Below the pieces are notes generated by a model that did not search any database, was not told the origin of the DNA, and saw nothing but the letters and a program-made list of their open reading frames with translations. Positions 1 through 11,191 of a stretch of DNA of 64,000 nt are shown one piece after another. The stretch comes from Stenogyne calaminthoides (taxonomy: Eukaryota > Streptophyta > Magnoliopsida > Lamiales > Lamiaceae). Positions within the stretch are counted from its first letter, which is position 1, and the number at the start of each line of letters is the position of its first letter. The stretch lies in the NCBI GenBank assembly GCA_037126765.1, contig JBBCBC010000026.1:13566418-13630417 (forward strand). Reading direction: 5' to 3'. A program made the translations under genes and the position numbers.

Positions 1-1244
1 GAGTTGAGAGAACTTGATTATGAACAAATAAATTTGATTAAAGGTTGAATATGCTCTTAATTTCAAGTGGATTGAAGATATATATGTAATTGAGGTTAAA
101 TTGAAAAGAGTTCCGCAGTAACGAAAGTGTTGAAATTTTCACGAAAACGGTTGAGTAGCTATATCATTAACGTTATATAAAGATGAAAACTCATATTCTG
201 TGGTCACACGTATTTATTTGTGTATGAAAAAGTATTTTATGATGGTATCAAGAATTAAGTGGATGAGTGTAAGAGCTCGAACTTCATCTCTAGGTGGGAG
301 ATGAAAGAAATAATTATAATAATTAATTATTTAATTAATCCATAAATAAAAGTGGATAAGGACGAGGGGAGGTTAGGATAATTTTACAGAGAAAAGAAAA
401 GATACGTTGTTTTTCTCTCAGGCTGTATTTATCGATTCTCTAACTTACTTTTTCAAAGTGAGAATACGTAAACCGGGTTTTTATTCTCACCAAGAATAAT
501 GATATATCTTGATACACACTCAAAAGACATTTACATTGTGAACAATGAAAGCAATTCGGCGTGATTGTGTTTTACGGTCTGAGGATCCGGTTTATATACG
601 AGAATTCAATCTATCGATTTTTCCTACCAATGAATTCGGAATAATTTCTAACATCGTTTTAAACGGTCATTAGAAGGGTGATATGGATTTAGGTGCATTT
701 GGTTGAATGCAAAATGAAAGAAGAATTGGGAATAGATTTGAAAGTTACAAATCCATAAGAATGCAAAAATGGTGGAAAATACTTATTAGGTTCCTCGGTG
801 TTCTAACGTGTTCATCGCCAAGAAAATTATTTCTAAATGGTTTGTAATCTTAATCGATGAACCTCCTTCATGGAATCAACTTAAAGTTTAAGATTCCGTG
901 GTAATCACTTGAGTGAAATCTTGATAAAACGAATTTTGTGGAGTTGTTATCGATTACAAGTCTTTGAGTTGCCTTTATGGAAAGTCGTGAAAACTTGAGC
1001 ATCCCCGCTCACAAGTTTATCAGAGAATTTTCATATGTTAATTGTTTGAAAATTAATTACTTTGTTATTGATTTAATATACATGTCATGCATGGGTTGAA
1101 CCCGTTTCTTACATTTTCCATGTGTTTATATTTTACTACGCAAGGAATTCCTTGTATTTATTTGATCCTCAAAGATAATTTTTTAAAGGGATTTTTTATG
1201 CACAACGTGCATCATGCTTACTCATTTCATTTTTTGAAATAGTA
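1..1244. other. AT-rich DNA, no gene seen; possible LTR remnant
   Basis: No open frame of recognisable family is present on either strand. Short AT-rich runs at about 310-350 and a TATA-like TTTATATA near 590 resemble the make-up of plant gypsy LTRs, but I found no paired LTR, primer site or coding domain in the window to confirm it. Confidence 0.25.
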
Positions 1245-1516
1245 CTTCTTCGTCAACAACCAATTTTGCCTTTGCCTTATCTTATAAAGATCCACAAATT
1301 TATGCACACTTCATTTTGTGAAAAGTTACTTTATCTTTTATTCCCAACTATCAGTTAATTACTTCAAATGTCATTATACTTACTCACAAAACAATCAATT
1401 TATCTGCTAAATAGGACCTCTAATACCTATATAATACTCTTACTTTATTTACTTTATCTATTTTTTTTTTTCAAACCATTGCAAAAGCATAGGATACAAA
1501 ATTGATGGACGGGGAG
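1245..1516. mobile_element. Stowaway-like MITE
   Basis: The left end reads TACTTCTTCGTC and the right end GACGGGGAGTA, whose complement is TACTCCCCGTC. Both ends sit inside TA dinucleotides, as expected for Tc1/mariner-type (Stowaway) MITEs with TA target duplications. The interior is AT-rich with no coding frame. The terminal repeats have diverged, so the exact ends are approximate. Confidence 0.42.
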
Positions 1517-1984
1517 TATTAATTTTTTACTAAATGTATTAGCTGGTCATTATTATTTGTTTTTACAGAACAATATTAGTTGTCTATAGCTACACCATAA
1601 AAAGCCGTGTAAAAAAGCTTACTCATTTTGTAATTTTGTTTTAGCTAATAGATGTAACATATATATTTTGTCCTTAATTTCGCAAAGCATTTGCACAACA
1701 TTGCTGTTGAGTTAGTGGTGAAAATATAAATGACTATGAACTATGAAAATTCTTTTCGAATTTATGATTATAAATCAGAGCTAATGTTGTCACTTTTTTA
1801 CCTTTTTTTTCCTTCTTTGATTGATCTAATTATTTTTTTCATATCTTGCCTTTAGGTTCATTGTCATATAAACTTGGTGAATTTACATATGATCGGGATA
1901 TGATGGATTTGCTTATGATGTTCTTAATCTAAAGATGTTAGTCATTGAAGACTAGCTATTAAAAGCCACTAAACTTCGTGGAAT

Positions 1985-2287
1985 TTGGAGTCAAATCTCT
2001 CCAATTTATGTTCGCCGCAGCTTGAAGACAACTTGAATCAATATCCAATTGCTTTCATTGCGATTGAAGACAGTGGAGAATATTTCCACGATTATGAATT
2101 TATCAAACTTTGGGTTTATAGAGTTTTTATTGAAACACGCTATATCCAGCTAGAAAAGTTGGTGGTCCGTCCAATGGCATCATATCATATTCACGAACAC
2201 GTTGTTTCAAATTTCAAAGAAATCACTAGCATGCCGAGATCCCCAATTGTTGAGGTGATTGTCAATGACAATCGCGTTCTACTCTAA
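1985..2287 (+). pseudogene. FBD-like C-terminal fragment of an F-box/LRR-type protein
   Basis: A 100-codon open frame opens at TTG 1985; there is no ATG near it. Residues about 35-64 contain FIKLWVYRVF, then LEKLVVRP, and residues about 75-90 contain FKEITSMPRSPIVEVIV. That order (segment ending in LEKLVV, then KE.....PR.SP..E) resembles the FBD domain at the end of many plant F-box/LRR proteins, which act as substrate receptors of SCF ubiquitin ligases. No F-box or LRR exon was found upstream in the AT-rich 1517-1984. It is either the last exon of a gene whose 5' part is lost, or a captured fragment. The family call rests on pattern memory only. Confidence 0.35.
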
Positions 2288-3007
2288 TTTATTTCAAGTT
2301 TTTAAGCATTTAATATAAGACAACTTCTACTCTAATATATTGCGTTTTAAGCATTTGGTATTTGAGATATGTATCTATATGCAATTTTTAAGACTTTTTG
2401 CTATGTGAAATATTATGCTAATGTTGAATGGTGTTTTTCAAATTTTATGCTTCCATCTCTTACCATTTTATTCTGATATCGCTTGAATAGCAAACTTGTT
2501 TAGAGTGATATTGAATTTCATTTGTAGTGTTGATATTTATTTAGATGGTTGGTTTGATATGTTTGTTTTTTAATTAACCACATTTCACGTAAACTCCATC
2601 TTATGTTTTGTGAACTGTAAAGAAAAAACCTGTAATAGTAATTAACCTTGTTTGACGTAATATCTTTACAAAATTACTACAAAAAAAATCTCATAGTCTT
2701 CTAACAAAGAATATATTTTTCGGGTCCCCATAATATGATTATATGAAATTTTCATCAGAATACCCAAGTTATAAAATTAACAATGCTCTGTTGCTAGTTC
2801 ATATGCCCTACAATTTGGTTCACCTTGTATAGCGACTTTTTGCGATTCAACCTTTAAGTGAACCTTTGCTTTTGTAATCTTGAATAGTCCCTTTTGCGGA
2901 TTTCAAATACCAACTATTTTCCTCTTTGTACTTTATAAATAACGGTAAGCGATCCTATCTAAGCGAGAGGAGCGAGTGGTTTAGCTAGGTGGTTGAAATA
3001 TTGGGTA
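2288..3007. other. AT-rich non-coding stretch
   Basis: No reading frame, terminal repeat or LTR signature is recognised. It lies between the F-box-like remnant and the inverted-repeat element at 3008. Confidence 0.5.
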
Positions 3008-3160
3008 TTTGCAGATTTGGTCCCAAAAGATTGAGTCCAAAAATGGTTTGGTCTCTAAGTTTCAAAATGGTCCTTTTTTGAGCAGCTTTTGGTCCCAACC
3101 TTACTAAAATGGATTTGGAATGCATTAGTTGATCAAAAATTATGGGACCAAATTTGCAAA
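3008..3160. mobile_element. Short MITE with TTTGGTCCCA inverted ends
   Basis: The left arm TTTGCAGATTTGGTCCCA (3008-3025) is complementary to the right arm TGGGACCAAATTTGCAAA (3143-3160) with one mismatch. The interior has more TTGGTCC-like words and no coding frame. Elements with a TTTGGTCCC core are common dispersed repeats in plants. The superfamily is not assigned, and no convincing target duplication is seen. Confidence 0.5.
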
Positions 3161-4331
3161 ATTGAGGTGTTGTGTGCCTAACTATTAGGGGTAATTATTT
3201 GAGCTTATCGGACCATTAAGAATTATAAACAAGCGACCCAACACACTTTTAGAAGACTTGAGGAGGTCACAGTTGCCCAGATAAGTGGCTTCGCCTCAAC
3301 TCAAATAAAACCTTGACAAATTGACCCCAAGTCTCCTATATAGTTAGGAAAGGCGAGGCAGAGTTCACCCACTACATAGCGAGATCTCACCAAGGGCTTA
3401 AGTCGCTTAGTCGCCTTAACGCCTTTCTAGCCTGTATATGCAAGTTCGCCCAGCCTCTCGAGGCACTGTCCAAGTCACCCTAAGTCGTTAGAGGGCGCGA
3501 TTCGCCCCACTCACTGGGCAATTCGCCTTAAGTCGACCTAAGCCGGTAGGGGTTATGTGAGTTTACTTTTCCCTGAAAGCAACTCTCCTTAAGTCGCCTT
3601 GATCAAAAGAGAGTGGAGATTTCTACCATCTCGTATCTTGTGATTCTATCTCGCCTAATTGTACAAAAAAAGTGGGGGCGAAGTTAAACTCCATATCGCC
3701 CATTCCAAAGAAGACTCTTTTCCAATCTAGTTGCATATATGAAGAACTGGACTATACTTAAATAATTTGATGGAATCAAGTGATAAAGAACTTGCAAATG
3801 GGATAGGGAGAGCTAGGCTGAATGATTTTCCACTTACAAAGCCCGATTTTTGGCTAACCAAACATGTAAACCGCCACTATCGTAAAATCTTACCCAAAAT
3901 GGTCAAGACTTTTGAGAGATGGTCGTTTCTACCGTCAGCAAAAGGGGAAAAACAGGCGCAAATCTGCATCAGACCGCCCGCAGTTTACCAATTCGAGTCG
4001 AGGGTTGCGGTTTAAGAAACAAGAACTAGATTTAGAGGGTAAATTTAGAGTCCAACAGTAAGTGGTTACAATTAATAATTGGTCGAAGCTCCATCAAGAG
4101 TTAGACAAGGCTAGATAGATGATCATTTTGTACTATAAATACGGTAGTTAAGACTCGTTAAAGGGCCGGAAAAACTCACATTCAATATAACGGCTTTTAT
4201 CCCCAAAAAATGAGGTAATTCGCCAAAATCCTTTCAGATTTACTTTCTCGTGATCTAACATTTAATTTTATCGTTGCATTCAATGGAGAACGACAGATTT
4301 ATTCTTCATTAATCACATTTGTTTTCGTTAG
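3161..4331 (+). other. Retroelement-like remnant with CTTAAGTCGCC words and a TATA box
   Basis: Between about 3400 and 3610 the words CTTAAGTCG, CCTAAGTCG and CCTTAAGTCGCC recur four or five times at irregular spacing. A TATA-like CTATAAATAC lies at 4131-4140 and the following 190 bases are T-rich, like the R-U5 part of an LTR. Element E1 then begins at 4332. An 82-codon frame at 3767-4015 has no family resemblance and is not called a gene. Confidence 0.25.
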
Positions 4332-5863
4332 TGTTGGTGTCCTAGAGACAATCCATTGTAAGGACATAATACTCGTGATAATATTCAGTGTTGGTTTAAT
4401 AAAAACTGCTTTGTTTAATATTAAATGTATGGCATTACACTTATTAGAAAAATTATGTTTGATTGTTTGCATTTGTTCTTATCATGTTCCTTGAATCATT
4501 GTTGTAATTCGAGTGAGTGAGAACTCGGATGACCTAACCATGATTCTCAAATAGCTCCCCCAATCGAGATCATCAAGAATGGGATATTGATGAAGCGATG
4601 GAGATTGGTGTGCGTCTGCGATCATACTCTTAGAGAGTGTAGTGAGATCTAACTTTACTACAAAAGAATCCAGGTATCTCATGATGGACGAAAATACCTT
4701 AGAGGGTATGAGTATACCCATCGGGAGAAACTTAGTTGATGTAGTTCCAACGGGGATGTGTTCACGGGTGTCTCGGTTAGTGGGAGAGATGTGATACCTC
4801 CGACTTGAAATCAATACGCACTACATGCGTGGAGTGATGAATTTTGACAAACCATCCACGCTTTTGCACTCCGGCTTCATGGGTAGATATGGCTTGGATT
4901 AGGTCTATCATTTAAATGCATAAATGGTACCAAGAAGAAAGGAATCATTCCTCAAAGTGATTTGGAGGAGAATACTCATCTTCTCATAATAATTGGATCA
5001 AAAGTCATTTTAATGCACGGCCAACTTGGACTTTGTGGCCAAGTGTGACACAAGTGATCAATTAGTGATTGGAGATAAATTTATTAAGTTATTTGAACAG
5101 ACACTTCATCATGTTCAAGACTAATCAGTATTCGTGAATGAAAGGAGGAAATCGTAATAGTCCATGTTTCGCTAGCATGTAGTTGCACGTTTCTCTAACG
5201 TACCTCATATAGTGAGAATGTCCGATTTATGTTGGGGCTGTTCAATTAAGACCGCGGATTCATTTAATCGCTAATATACGAGGGCTATGGGTCACACAAC
5301 AAGTAACCCTGCTACGACATAAAGTTGGTTGATTAATATTAAATTAGAATTAATATTTAATTTATGGAGAATTAATAATATATTATTTAGAATTAATTAT
5401 TATTACTATTTCATTAACTTAGATTTAATTAAATATAATCTCAAATAATATTATGGAATATTATAGGAAAATATTAAGTAGGGAAAAACATATCTTTGAG
5501 ATTTATTTTGCAAGATTAAGAATGATCTTCACAATAAAGATTGCTAAGATTTAAGTCAATCTCCCGTATATATATGACATCCCCGATTCATTATTTACTA
5601 CAACAAGAAAAATCTAGTTCTCCAAAAATCTAGAATAAGAATTTTCCAAGCAAATTCGCCTCGTATTCAACCCGACAAAGATTGTGCTCATCGTGATTAG
5701 GGGATTATGATACGATAGTTGAGAAATTTGCAATCAAATCACAGAAGGTTTCTCGTTATGATTATTGTAACTATTTATGCAATTATATGTTCTTTGTTGG
5801 TGAAGCCGCATTTTATTTCGCTTTCAAGATGTATTACGGTTTACGCGTTTCTAAATTCCAACA
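4332..5863 (+). repeat. 5' LTR of copia element E1
   Basis: It begins TGTTGGTGTCCTAGAGAC and ends CCAACA, the TG...CA ends of a retroviral-type LTR, and is about 1.53 kb long. It aligns along its length with 54079-55619 (same strand) and 11192-12705 (opposite strand). GTTAG just upstream may be one half of a 5-bp target duplication; the other half is not found. Confidence 0.85.
5567..5574 (+). promoter_or_regulatory. TATA box of E1 LTR
   Basis: TATATATA follows a conserved CAATCTCCCG and precedes GACATCC; the same arrangement occurs in the LTRs at 55316 and (reversed) 11490. It is the likely core promoter of the element. Confidence 0.5.
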
Positions 5864-5864
5864 G

Positions 5865-5876
5865 TGGCATCGAGCT
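5865..5876 (+). other. Primer binding site of E1
   Basis: TGGCATCGAGCT lies one base after the LTR end. It corresponds to the plant initiator-Met tRNA site TGGTATCAGAGC, with CAG read as CG, the same change seen in many CAG sites of this window. Confidence 0.6.
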
Positions 5877-7685
5877 TCGTGCACTTTAATATAATTACTT
5901 TTTTGGTTTTTAAAATTAAAATTATTTTTTTTAAACCAAAGGACACGGTTCTTTTGAAGAAATAAGACCCTTAATTGTTGTTTGCTCTCGTTTGTTTTTT
6001 GCGGCTTGAACCCTTTTTCGTCCCCAACCCAATTAGGATTTACCTGTGATTGGGGTTTGTTCCACGATTATTTTGTTCTTACCGCTTAGCGCTAGCGCCG
6101 CGGTTTTCGCGACGATGTCGCGAAGTTCATGGCGCGATTCACGCCTCCCCATCGCGATTTGGTATCGCACTATCGGATTCACGCATTCCCCTTTTTCGCA
6201 ACTTCCGTCGCGTGCGCCTCTTTGATGTCTTATCTATTCATGGCGGTAAGCGCTTTTGAAGTGTTTTCTCGGCCCTGGCCGCCCTGCATCTCAATGGGTT
6301 TACGGCGCATTCACCGAGAGACGACTTCGATGGCGGTATCGGTTTGTCATTATCTTCTCGATTATACAGTTTCGAACGGGCCGAACGGGCTCACGGCTCC
6401 CGCCTCCCCTTCCGCAGACCACGGAACACGAGTCTGGCGTGTTTTCCGACTTCGGGTCGCTTTGATTGTTGCCGCCATGTCATAAATTTCCTGTTTCGGC
6501 CCGGTTTCGACGATTGAACTGGACATTTTTTGTTTTCTGGACTTAGTTCAATTTAATGGATAAATTAATTGGATTGATTGTGATGAAATCAAAATTGTGA
6601 ATTTGGATGATTTGGGTGTTCGATTTTTCTGATTGGATTCGATTTGGAAAAATTGCAAAGTGATGTAGGAGGTCATTTTACAAATTTGATTTATGATAGG
6701 TCTCCCGCCAAAATTTTGGAAATCGCACTGAAAGCCCAAAGGAATGAAATAAATAAATTAAATTGGAATTTTTAAATTAAGTTTAAAATTCTAAAAACAA
6801 TTAGTTGGACTAGAAAAAAATAAAACAATTAATTAGATTAATTGTGTTTTTTTTATAATCTTAAAATTGAAACTTTAATTAAACTTTAAAGTTTATTTTT
6901 CAAAAGAATTTATTAAAACCCTTTGTTAGCTTGTTTGCTCTTTGAAATTAGTTCATTCCATTTATGGTCCGCATTATAACTGTTTGGGTGAAAGCGCGCC
7001 AATATTTGTGGATAGTGTTAAATGCTTGGGTAGAAGGCACCCAAATATTTGTTAGTAAAAGCGTGTGTCATGTTTTGGGTAGTGGCGCCTGTAATTGCTC
7101 AAATGTGACTTAAACATCATGACGGATTTGATTAGCAATTAATACCCCGCCTTTAAAAAACGTTCTCTACTAAAATACGGGTTTCTCATTAATTTGATAA
7201 GATGTCTTCCATCAAAATTAAAAAGTAAACCCGTAGTTTCGCTCCAATGAGTACTTAAAGACCCTCGCTTTTTGCTCGGATCTACATCTAACGGGGACTT
7301 TATAGGGACATGTAATGTCACCCGCTTGATGGTTGTAAACCAACTTTGTTCCTTGTTTCATCTCTCTAGCGGGAACAAACTAAGAGGACACGGTCGAACC
7401 AGGGTTCGAGAAACAGGAATCGTCCCTTTTGAATTGGTTTCGACACCTACCAATTATGTTATTATAATGACGACTCTATTTGGGATTGCGGTAGTAGATA
7501 ATGGATCCTAGTCCATTATAATTTATATTAGATATAAATTAGCACTTTTCCCGATGAGGTCGTTATGTGTGAAAATAATGGAAACAAAATAAATTTAAAG
7601 GCCATATTTATTTTGATTCTTGAATATCGATCATAGGAATTATGTGTTTTAATTCGCTTTATTTTATTTCTCTCGGATTGTTGAA
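5877..7685 (+). other. Untranslated leader of E1
   Basis: A 1.8-kb leader lies between primer site and gag, matched by 55633-57455 in element D. 6030-6480 is GC-rich with overlapping short frames that are not conserved in D and are not genes. 6950-7100 has imperfect repeats of a segment containing CCAAATATTTGT (also in D near 56760-56830). Confidence 0.55.
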
Positions 7686-8500
7686 ATGAATAACTTGTCA
7701 TTGAGAAGCGTCTTTTTTAAACGAGCAAATTGGTTGGGCGAACTTTTTCGACGGCACCTCAAATGAATATTTGGTGCGTGCAAGAAAAGATTGAGTACAT
7801 GTTGGACCGTCAACTCTCACAACTACCAAATTTGGTCAAGAAGCCGAGGCATTTGACGCCGAGGCTCAAGAATCATCAAGAGGATGCTTCCAAAGCTCAT
7901 TGTTATCTTCCTGAGATGACTCTCGAGTTGCAAAGGATGAAAGAGGAGGATGCTCCTTCAAGATGATCAATCAAGCATCCAAGCGATCTTTGATTCTGAA
8001 TCTTCGCTCGAGATTTATGAAGTAATGAGAGATCTATTTAGATGTCGGATTTCCGAGGGATGGTTTCTCCTCGTGTGTTGAAGATGATCACCGACGAGAA
8101 ACTTTCGTTGTTTTGGGCATTGAGCTCAACTTGCAATGTTTATTGTTTATGTTATTCTTAGTCACTTCCTAGATTCATATTCGAGTTTCGCGGTAAACTT
8201 TAATATGAATAAGACGGAATTGACTATACCCGAGTCAAGATAACATGCTAAAGACTTTTTGAGTCTTCCGCTCGCTAAGAAAAGCTCGTCATGGTGATTT
8301 GCCTCCCTCTTTCCTCCGCCTCCGAAAGGAAAAAGAAGAGAAGAGGCAAGACAAAGAAAGGCTCCAAGCCAAGCTTCCTGCTTCCAAAGGTGGGATTCAA
8401 AAGAAGGAGAGGGTGGATAGGATGTGTATACGCTCCAAAATGAAAAGGGCATGGAAGAAGGACCGTAAGGTTCTAAAGAATCGGTGTTAAGACACACAAG
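7686..8500 (+). pseudogene. gag of E1 (broken)
   Basis: ATG at 7686 starts MNNLSLRSV, as in element D at 57456 and in copia gag proteins of the Tork type, which form the RNA-packaging particle. The frame breaks within 20 codons; a second frame (7730-7966) carries QEKIEYMLD, the typical early gag motif. A degraded zinc-knuckle region with GHGRR/HGRRT-like residues follows near 8440-8480. Several frameshifts and stops prevent a single product, and some may be sequencing errors at CTG/CAG sites. Confidence 0.6.
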
Positions 8501-8559
8501 GTGTCTCAACCTCTAGAACATGTATGTTTTGTTATTGAGATAAACATGTCCTGAGATGA

Positions 8560-9295
8560 TACTAACTAGCCTATTGGATATTGGCCAGGGTTTCACACAT
8601 TTGCGTTTAACGAGGTCTCAAGCATAGATAAGCGCTTAGGTGGGGTGAAGTCGCTTCTACATCGTTGGCAATGGAGCAAGAGTTGTCAACATGTTGGGCG
8701 CTTATGTTTTTAGATTTACCTACAGTTTTAGACTTGAACCAATAATTGTTATTTTGTTCCCTTTATTACTCGACCATTATTTTATTCCTATGTTAGACAT
8801 TGAAGGTTTTTCCTTCCATTTTGCAAATAATAATTGTTATTTTTTGCTTAATAGTAATTTCTGTGGGAATGCTCCTTTATCGAATGGTTTATACTTGTTG
8901 CATTGTGGATATAATATTCTTTTAATATACAAAACAAACGACTCAAACTTAATAATCATGAAAAGAATTACTTATGGCATTGTAGACTTGGTCATGCAAA
9001 TTATAAGAGGATTGCAAGGTTAAGAAAGTTAGACTACTTAACCCCATTCGACTTTGAGTCTTATGGTAATTGAATCTTGTCTCAAGGAAAAATGATCAAT
9101 AAACCCTTTTCCGGGAAAGGGCTTGTCTTAAATATGTTCTAGAGTTGATCCACAAAGGACGTTTGTGGACCATTGACCACTATAGCTAAAGGGGTCACTT
9201 CGCTACTTCATAATAACTTTTATCGATGATTTTCTAGTTCTGTATGTATGTCGATGAAACCACAACCGGAATCTTTTGAGAAATTTAAGGAGCAC
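8560..9295 (+). pseudogene. Protease / GAG-pre-integrase / integrase remnant of E1
   Basis: A degraded protease segment (LDIGQGFTHL region, about 8576-8605) is followed by the GAG-pre-integrase domain in the frame 8691-9023, with MLDIEGFSFHFANNNCYF and NGLYLLH. The histidine/cysteine zinc-binding end (LGHAN-like, then ESYGN) lies at 8985-9075. An integrase core remnant with ESFEKFKEHKE ends at about 9297, where the sequence jumps straight to the pre-RT region. Element D keeps a cleaner copy of the first part at 58501-58920. Confidence 0.65.
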
Positions 9296-10000
9296 AAAGA
9301 AGCCGCAATGGCCATGAAACCGAGATGGATAGATATGTACGTCAATCAACTTTGGGACTTGGTCGAATTGTCGTAAAGGGTGGGGACCCATGGGTTGCAA
9401 ATGGGTCTTCGTCTTAAGACTGATGCAAATGGCAAAGTACAAACCTCGAAAATTTAGGTTGGTGGCGAAAGGTTATAGTCCACGCGAAGGCATCGGGGAC
9501 TATGATGAGACTTTCTCACTAGTTGCAAAGATCAAATCCATTCGAATTTTACTTTCGTGGCGACACATCTAGATTATGAAATTTGGCGGATGGACATCAA
9601 AACAAATTTTCCCTCAATGGCAACATTGATAAGGAAGTGTTTAAGACTTCAACCCCAAGGTTTTATATCATGTCAAATCTAATCTTGTGCAAGCTTAAAC
9701 TAATCATTTATGGATTGAAGTTTTTTCAGAGTTGGAATATCCATTTGATGAGGTCACAAATCCATTTGGACTTCATCAAATTCAAGATCGGTCGTTTATC
9801 GTAAATGTTGTGGGAAGAATATTGTTATAGTTGTGTAGCGTCGATGACATACTCTTTATGGGAAACAATATCCCTCCTCACGAGGGTGAAAGAATGGTTG
9901 TCAAAGACCTTCATGATGAAGGATCTTGGTGAAACATGCTACATCTTAGGGATCAAGATCCATGGGATAGATCCAAGAAGATGTTGAAACATCCTGGTAA
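9296..10000 (+). pseudogene. Reverse transcriptase domain of E1
   Basis: Copia RT motifs appear in shifting frames: GCKWVF near 9394, RLVAKGYSPREGIGDYDET near 9450-9510, FSLNGNIDKEVF near 9610-9645, VDDI at 9840-9851 (the catalytic Y-V-D-D with its tyrosine codon disturbed) and MMKDLGETCYILGIKI near 9910-9960. The order and spacing fit a full RT domain. At least four frameshifts occur, so it is non-functional as written. Confidence 0.75.
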
Positions 10001-10570
10001 ACCTACATAGACAAAGGTGTTAGCGATTTGCGATGGAGAACTCAAAGAGAGGTTCTTCGCCAAAGATGTCATGGGATTGCTTTCATCCAGAAGGATTGTC
10101 CTTCCATAGACATCGATATCGGCTCATGAAGGATATACCATATGACCGTGAATCGATCCATCATGCACGCCACGACCGCGACCAGGCCGAATGTGGCCTT
10201 TCGTTGTCGACAATCGTAGATACCCGGAATCCGTGAACCTTCATCGATTGTTGTCAAGAACATTCTTAAGTACCCAGACGTATCAAAGATCGCTTTCGTC
10301 TATGGATACGCCGTAGCTAGTGAAATCGCTATGCCGACGCAAAGTTTCCAATCGCATCGCGGATAATTATAAGCGCAAATGGCGCTATGTCTTCGCTTTC
10401 AATGGTGGGGGCGGGTCGCTGAATGTTCTTAAAACAAGAAACTACCGCAGATTCAACACCTCGAGGCTGATACATTGTCATGCGTAAGCCGCCAAAGAAG
10501 TTTTCTCGGATAAAACGAGAGCGCCCTAACGCCAAATTTAAATCCAAGAGTCGGAAACCGACTTAGTTCA
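10001..10570 (+). pseudogene. RT connection / RNase H remnant of E1
   Basis: MENSKRGS at 10033 corresponds to the RT-RNase H connection of Tork copia elements, and YVFAFNGGG...KQETTADST at about 10395-10458 is the RNase H signature. The remaining RNase H sequence becomes unrecognisable near 10480-10570. The overlapping minus-strand frames at 10329-10740 are shadows. Confidence 0.6.
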
Positions 10571-11191
10571 TTGTGAACCCACAGAGTCATCATTCCTTTC
10601 TCAAGTGCACTGTTTTTCAGATGATGATCGTCTATGGTGCTCTCTTTGAACGAGCGTGTGTGAGAGTTCTCCTCGGCTTTTTTGCCCGGTGGGTTTTTCA
10701 CATGCCCTTGCCGAGCTTGTCGAATTTTTTTTTTGCTCAAGATATGCCAGATTGTTCAGATCCGCCTCAACTTATCTCTTTCAAGAAGATCGCCCGTGGC
10801 CTCAAATCTCGGGGAGGGTATTAATTTATTCTACTTGGAGAACACCAAGTCGCGTGCCCCCTAGCTCCGGGATTATCTGGCAAGATATGGGACCTCGGCC
10901 GCCTTGGACCTCCTTTATTCCTGATTCGACTTTTTCCTGATTGGCTTTTGACAAAAACTTGCTTGAGACATCTTTTTGGTTGAGTTTAGGAAAGTGTTTG
11001 AATGTTTGAAGATTGAAAGAAAAATCCTTTGAAGATTGATGGAATACTCAAAATGAGAACACCGAAAAATTTAGTTTAGTTCTTAAAAAAGACTTCTAAC
11101 ACAATCAAGGTATACCAAAAATTTCCATTTTAACAAGATATCGAATGGCTATGTTAATTGGTATAATAAACAAGTAAGAGAATGGTGAAAC
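10571..11191 (+). other. Unassigned; possible gypsy-type gag-like fragment
   Basis: Overlapping + frames at 10573-10824 and 10656-10940 encode F/L/S-rich segments ending in QISGR and PPSSGIIWQDMG...PPWTSF. The pattern is weakly like the putative gypsy-type N-terminal domain of plant retroelement gag proteins. It does not belong to the copia element on its left. 10950-11191 is AT-rich with no feature seen. No function is claimed. Confidence 0.25.

Larger units (their letters stand above)
4332..10570 (+). mobile_element. Decayed Ty1-copia element E1 (Tork-like)
   Basis: Order on +: 5' LTR, primer site, long leader, gag, protease/GAG-pre-integrase, integrase remnant, RT and RNase H, which is the Ty1-copia order. 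A second copy of the same family, element D, starts at 54079 and matches through LTR, leader, gag and pre-integrase. E1 has lost the DNA between the integrase core and the start of RT (junction near 9300), and no + strand 3' LTR is found before unrelated sequence begins near 10570. E1 cannot encode active proteins as written. Confidence 0.8.

Noticed and set aside
6050..6485. Overlapping + frames in the GC-rich E1 leader
   Set aside because: Element D carries the matching leader at 55820-56260 but the frames and peptides are not conserved.
8162..8509. 115-codon minus frame over E1 gag
   Set aside because: It is a shadow of the plus-strand gag region, which is supported by the match to D.
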